Positions 7,061 through 10,597 of a DNA stretch of 10,597 bases are shown in pieces. Numbering within the stretch: the stretch's first letter is position 1; the number at the start of each line of letters is the position of its first letter. The notes under the pieces are model-generated. The model was not told the origin of the DNA, made no database searches, and was given only the letters and a program-made list of their open reading frames with translations. Origin of the DNA: an uncultured Pelagibacteraceae bacterium (GTDB lineage: Bacteria > Pseudomonadota > Alphaproteobacteria > Pelagibacterales > Pelagibacteraceae); assembly GCA_902554135.1 (NCBI GenBank), contig CACDNJ010000018.1, forward strand, positions 1 to 10,597, written 5' to 3'. The translations under genes and the position numbers were made by a program.

Positions 7061-8784
7061 ATTTATTTAAAACTTATTTAGAAGAAATAAAAAAAAAAAT
7101 AATTAAAAATAAAAAAGATTTTAATCTTAAATCAGCAGATGATTTAAAACAAATTGTAGTTGAAAATCCGCCAGAAAAATTTGATTTTGATTTATCATCA
7201 AATGCAGCTATGATTATAGCTAAATTAATAAAAGAGAATCCAAGAAATACAGCTGAGAAATTAAAAAAAATTCTCCTGAAAGAAACAAAGGACTTTTCCG
7301 ACATTGATATTGCTGGACCAGGTTTTTTAAATTTCAAATTAAATAATAAAGCTTGGATAAAAATTATTGAATCTATTTATAAAAGTAAAAAAAATTTTGG
7401 ATCAAGCAATCAAAAGAAGAAATACAATATAGAATTTGTATCTGCTAACCCGACAGGACCAATGCATGTAGGGCATTGTAGAGGTGCTGTATTTGGTGAC
7501 GTTTTATCTAATCTATTAAAATTTAACAGAAACAAAGTTACAAAAGAATTCTATATTAATGATTACGGGAGCCAGGTTCAGAATTTTACTAAATCTATTT
7601 TTCTTAGACTAAGAGAAATAAAATATAAAGAAAGTTTTCCAGAAAACAAAGAAAACCTTTATGTAGGTGATTATATAAAAGATATAGCTAAAAAAATTTT
7701 AAAAAATAATAAAAATATTAATTTAGATAGTTTTGAAAAGAATTATAAAATTCTTAAAAAAGAATCTCTAAAATATTCTTTAGATTCAATTAAATCTGAT
7801 CTTAAGTCACTGGGTGTTAAGCACGATTATTTTTTTTCTGAAACTAAATTAGTTGAAAATAACTTGGTTTCTAAAAGCATTAATAAATTAAAAAAAAATA
7901 ATTTTGTAGTAGATGGTTTTTTGGAGCCGCCGAAAGGGGAAGATTCTTCAAATTGGAAAAGAACTAAAAGATTAATTTTTAAATCTACTTTGTTTGGAGA
8001 TGATTCAGATAGAGCTTTGCAAAAAGACGATGGATCATGGACATATTTTGCAAATGATATTGGTTACCACTCAACAAAAGTATCAAAAAAATACGATTAC
8101 CTAATTAATATTCTTGGAGCTGATCATATTGGTTATATAAAAAGAATATCGGCAGCAGTTAGAGCTTTATCAAAAAATAAAATAAAATTAGTCTGTAAAG
8201 TTTCTCAACTTGTAAAGTTTTTAAAAAATGGAGAACCCTACAAGATGTCAAAGCGATCTGGGGATTTTGTTGCGTTGAGCAGCTTGTTAAAAGAAGTGGA
8301 GAAAGATGCGATTAGATTTATGATGTTAAATAGAAGCAGTGATATGGAGTTGGAATTTGATTTTAATAAAGTTTTAGAAAAAAATAAAGAGAATCCAGTT
8401 TTTTATGTACAATATTGTAATGCTAGAATTAATTCTTTGTTTAGATCATTAAAAATAAATCCAAATAGTAAAATAAAATTAAATTTAAATAATTTTCAAA
8501 TTAATACTTTTGAATATAAGCTTTTAAGAAAAATTATAGAATGGCCTAGAGTTATTGATTTAGCTTCTAAAAAATTTGAACCACATAGAATTCCTTTTTA
8601 TCTTTATGAACTTTCTACAATATTTCATTCATACTGGAGTAAAGGAAATGAAGACCCTAACTTTAGATTTATAAAAGACGGAAAAATTGGAAGTAATTTA
8701 TCATTCAAAATTTTTCAATTAATTTCTATAGTATTGGAAAACGGCATGTATATTTTGGGAGTTTCATTACCTAAAAAGATGTAA
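7057..8784 (+). CDS. argS: Arginyl-tRNA synthetase
   Basis: Class I synthetase that charges tRNA-Arg in the cytoplasm. The 575 residues match the family (about 550-600). The N-terminal 100 residues are the ArgRS-specific domain that contacts the tRNA D-loop, ending in the typical GPGFLNFKL. The ATP-binding HIGH-type motif appears as HVGH at 137-140 within SANPTGPMHVGHCRGAVFGD. DYGSQ, LGADHIGY and the KMSK loop (396-399, followed by RSGDF) follow. The C-terminal DALR-type anticodon domain ends in HSYW and GMYILGVSLP. It starts in a 4-nt overlap with dgt, and its stop shares one base with the next start (TAATG). Codons 12-14 lie in a run of 11 A residues (7089-7099), a possible slippage site. 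No key motif is missing, so the enzyme should be active. Confidence 0.97.
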   Translation: MNLFKTYLEEIKKKIIKNKKDFNLKSADDLKQIVVENPPEKFDFDLSSNAAMIIAKLIKENPRNTAEKLKKILLKETKDFSDIDIAGPGFLNFKLNNKAWIKIIESIYKSKKNFGSSNQKKKYNIEFVSANPTGPMHVGHCRGAVFGDVLSNLLKFNRNKVTKEFYINDYGSQVQNFTKSIFLRLREIKYKESFPENKENLYVGDYIKDIAKKILKNNKNINLDSFEKNYKILKKESLKYSLDSIKSDLKSLGVKHDYFFSETKLVENNLVSKSINKLKKNNFVVDGFLEPPKGEDSSNWKRTKRLIFKSTLFGDDSDRALQKDDGSWTYFANDIGYHSTKVSKKYDYLINILGADHIGYIKRISAAVRALSKNKIKLVCKVSQLVKFLKNGEPYKMSKRSGDFVALSSLLKEVEKDAIRFMMLNRSSDMELEFDFNKVLEKNKENPVFYVQYCNARINSLFRSLKINPNSKIKLNLNNFQINTFEYKLLRKIIEWPRVIDLASKKFEPHRIPFYLYELSTIFHSYWSKGNEDPNFRFIKDGKIGSNLSFKIFQLISIVLENGMYILGVSLPKKM

Positions 8785-9050
8785 TGTACAAAAAAATATT
8801 AATAATTATATATTTTGCAATTATAATATTTTTTCTAACTTTTATTTTTGTGATTTATTTTTCTAAAGACAATATAGACAAAATTAAAAATAATAGACTT
8901 AATTATCATAATAGCATTGAAAAAAAAATTTCAAATTTACCCTTTTTAAAAAATGATACGAACAACATTATTCAATACAGTTACGAAAATTTAGAAGAAA
9001 AAAAAATAAAAAAAAGATATTTTTGGAATTTGTTAAAAAGCAATGAATAG
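8784..9050 (+). CDS. Small single-pass membrane protein, possible positional remnant of a SPOR-domain protein
   Basis: I do not recognise a domain in these 88 residues. Residues about 5-27 form one long hydrophobic helix (Ile/Phe-rich), preceded by MYKK, so the N-terminus is probably cytoplasmic with the remaining 60 residues outside, as an anchored type II protein. The rest is Asn/Lys/Ile-rich and ends in a basic-aromatic tail (KKRYFWNLLKSNE). It is likely real: it starts one base inside the argS stop, ends 8 nt inside nagZ, and a spurious frame would rarely fill the gap so exactly. In many alphaproteobacteria the gene between argS and nagZ codes for a membrane-anchored SPOR protein that binds denuded peptidoglycan at the septum; this one keeps the anchor but has no room for the roughly 70-residue SPOR domain. 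The link is by position only. Confidence 0.75.
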   Translation: MYKKILIIIYFAIIIFFLTFIFVIYFSKDNIDKIKNNRLNYHNSIEKKISNLPFLKNDTNNIIQYSYENLEEKKIKKRYFWNLLKSNE

Positions 9051-9990
9051 AAAAGCAGCAATAATAAGCATAAAAGGTTACAAATTAACTACACAAGAAA
9101 GGAGACTTTTAAAAAAAGAAAAACCTTGGGGAATCATTTTATTTAAAAGAAACATTTCGTCTTTTAATCAAACCAAAAATCTCATTAAACAAATTAGAAA
9201 TTGTATGAAAGACAATTTTTATCCAATTATGATCGATGAAGAGGGCGGCAAGGTTTCAAGGCTTTCAAATTTATTTAGTACACGAGAATTTTCTCAATAT
9301 TTTTTTGGAAAAATTTATGAAAAAAATAAAAAAAAAGGAAAATTAATTTATAGATATTATTTAGACACTATTTGTAACATACTTAATGATCTAGGAATTA
9401 ATATTAACACTATTCCCGTTATGGATTTATTGCAAAAATCCACTCACGAAATAATAAAAGAAAGAGCATATTCAGATAATTTAAAAACAGTTAAAACTTT
9501 AGGAAAATTCTGCATCTCTTTCCTTAAAGAAAAAAAAATTGCTTCGGTTGTTAAACATGCGCCCGGCCATGGTTGTGCGACTGCAGATAGTCACAAAAAA
9601 CTCCCCATAGTTAATAAAAAACCAAACCAGCTTTATTACAATGATTTCTCGGTATTTAAAAATTTAAACTGTCATTTTCTTATGACTGCGCATGTTCTTT
9701 ATAAAAAGATAGATTCAAATTTTTTAGCAACACATTCAAAAAAAATAATAAACAAAATAATAAGAAAACAACTTAAATTTAAAGGATTAATTATTTCAGA
9801 CGATATTTCAATGAAAGCTTTGAGCGCTAATTTAAATTCAAATGCTCAAAATGCACTTAATTCAGGATGCAATTTAGTATTGTATTGTAAGGGAGAAATA
9901 AATGAGTCTAAAAATTTGCTAAAGAATTTACAAAGAATTGACAAGTTTACACAAAAAAAAACATATCAATTTTACGATTTTTTAAGATAA
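9043..9990 (+). CDS. nagZ: Beta-N-acetylhexosaminidase, GH3 family
   Basis: Removes N-acetylglucosamine from anhydro-muropeptides during cytoplasmic recycling of peptidoglycan. No signal peptide is seen, as expected. The 315 residues are slightly short for NagZ (about 330-345). GH3 motifs are in order: PWGIILFKRNI (28-38), IDEEGGKVSRL (64-74), VMDL and THEIIKERAYS (134-144), KHAPGHG (171-177) then ADSHKKLP with D182 and H184 (the mobile acid/base loop of NagZ), MTAHVLY (214-220), and ISDDISMKAL (251-260) carrying the nucleophile aspartate D253. The active site is therefore complete. Its ATG lies 8 nt inside the preceding small membrane protein gene, and scpA follows after 9 nt. The conserved placement next to scpA links it to the alphaproteobacterial nagZ-scpA-scpB-tat cluster. 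Confidence 0.95.
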   Translation: MNRKAAIISIKGYKLTTQERRLLKKEKPWGIILFKRNISSFNQTKNLIKQIRNCMKDNFYPIMIDEEGGKVSRLSNLFSTREFSQYFFGKIYEKNKKKGKLIYRYYLDTICNILNDLGININTIPVMDLLQKSTHEIIKERAYSDNLKTVKTLGKFCISFLKEKKIASVVKHAPGHGCATADSHKKLPIVNKKPNQLYYNDFSVFKNLNCHFLMTAHVLYKKIDSNFLATHSKKIINKIIRKQLKFKGLIISDDISMKALSANLNSNAQNALNSGCNLVLYCKGEINESKNLLKNLQRIDKFTQKKTYQFYDFLR

Positions 9991-9999
9991 GATTGTTAA

Positions 10000-10597
10000 A
10001 TGGAATCAAAAATGAGTAATAACATATCGGTTGATATTCCAAATTATTCTGGACCTCTTGAAACTTTGCTTGAATTAGCAAAAACACAAAAGGTTGATTT
10101 AACAAAAATTTCTATAACTAAATTGGCTGATGAATTCGCAGAATTCATTAAAAATTTTAAGGACAAAAACTTAGATATAGCTTTTGAGTATTTATTGATG
10201 GCGACCTGGCTAACATATTTAAAATCCAGGTTGCTTTTACCAGATGATGAAGATGATAATTTTAAAGCATCAGAGATTGCAGAAAAATTAAAAATACAAC
10301 TTAAAAAACTTGAGCTAATAAGATTATTATCTGATGAACTATTAAAAAAAGAAAGAATTGGGAGGGATATATTTTATAGAGGAACAAAAGGAGGGATTAG
10401 ATCAATACAAAATCCCGTTTATAAAGTTACACTATACGAATTACTAAAAGCTTACTCAAACGTAAAAACTCAATTTATTTTTCAAAAAATTGATATTCCA
10501 AAATTACCAGTTATGACAACACAGGAAGGTATAAAGCAAATTAAAGAAAATATGCAGCTTATTGATGATTGGAAGAAAATTAGCGAATTAATTCCTA
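10000..10597 (+). CDS. scpA: Segregation and condensation protein A, N-terminal part (runs off the window)
   Basis: ScpA is the kleisin that bridges the SMC ATPase heads and binds ScpB in the bacterial condensin complex on the nucleoid. The reading frame from ATG 10000 stays open to the edge for 199 codons. The N-terminus shows the family pattern SGPLETLLELAKTQKVDLTKI, then DEFAEFI and the hallmark EYLLMATWLTYLKSRLLLP, the helical region that contacts the SMC neck. The acidic DDEDD stretch and Lys/Leu-rich helices that follow are also usual. A second ATG four codons later (10012) could be the real start; neither has a clear Shine-Dalgarno sequence. The gene begins 9 nt after nagZ. Full-length ScpA is about 240-280 residues, so roughly 50 or more lie beyond the window, where scpB is expected. 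Confidence 0.93.
   Translation, partial: MESKMSNNISVDIPNYSGPLETLLELAKTQKVDLTKISITKLADEFAEFIKNFKDKNLDIAFEYLLMATWLTYLKSRLLLPDDEDDNFKASEIAEKLKIQLKKLELIRLLSDELLKKERIGRDIFYRGTKGGIRSIQNPVYKVTLYELLKAYSNVKTQFIFQKIDIPKLPVMTTQEGIKQIKENMQLIDDWKKISELIP

Overview
The window looks like a piece of a streamlined, very A+T-rich alphaproteobacterial genome (roughly 30% G+C by eye), most probably SAR11/Pelagibacterales or a close relative. The reasons are the heavy Lys/Asn/Ile codon bias, genes packed with almost no intergenic DNA (ATGA, TAATG and TAAATG junctions), and the gene order dgt-argS-(small membrane protein)-nagZ-scpA with divergent erpA-xthA, which is a conserved alphaproteobacterial neighbourhood. 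The assignment rests on recognition, not on a database search.

Left block (1-4803, + strand): the 3' part of valS (valyl-tRNA synthetase), then ilvD (dihydroxy-acid dehydratase of valine/isoleucine biosynthesis) and manC (a compact GDP-mannose pyrophosphorylase / type II phosphomannose isomerase). ilvD overlaps the valS stop by 4 nt and manC starts on the base after the ilvD stop, so the three look like one operon. valS is broken near base 150: the frame changes and about a dozen codons that the family normally has appear to be missing.

Middle block (4796-5890, - strand): xthA (exonuclease III family) and erpA (A-type Fe-S carrier), transcribed erpA then xthA and meeting manC head-on with an 8-nt overlap of the two coding ends. 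A good minus-strand promoter (TTGCAT-17-TATAAT) lies ahead of erpA, and its -10 sits inside a perfect 15-bp inverted repeat in the tiny erpA/dgt divergent gap.

Right block (5930-10597, + strand): dgt (HD-domain dNTP triphosphohydrolase), argS (arginyl-tRNA synthetase), an 88-residue single-pass membrane protein in the slot where other alphaproteobacteria usually carry a SPOR-domain protein, nagZ (beta-N-acetylhexosaminidase of peptidoglycan recycling) and the start of scpA (chromosome segregation), which runs off the window. Junctions are a 4-nt overlap, a 1-nt overlap, an 8-nt overlap and a 9-nt gap, so this is very likely one transcript.

No stretch over 300 bases lacks a gene. I see no tRNA or rRNA gene, CRISPR array, insertion sequence, prophage or convincing intrinsic terminator. 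Functionally it is a housekeeping region (translation, amino-acid supply, sugar nucleotides, DNA repair, nucleotide pools, cell wall, chromosome organisation). I found no undescribed multi-gene system. The points worth a second look are the valS lesion, the compact ManC, the SPOR-less small membrane protein and the shared palindromic promoter region.
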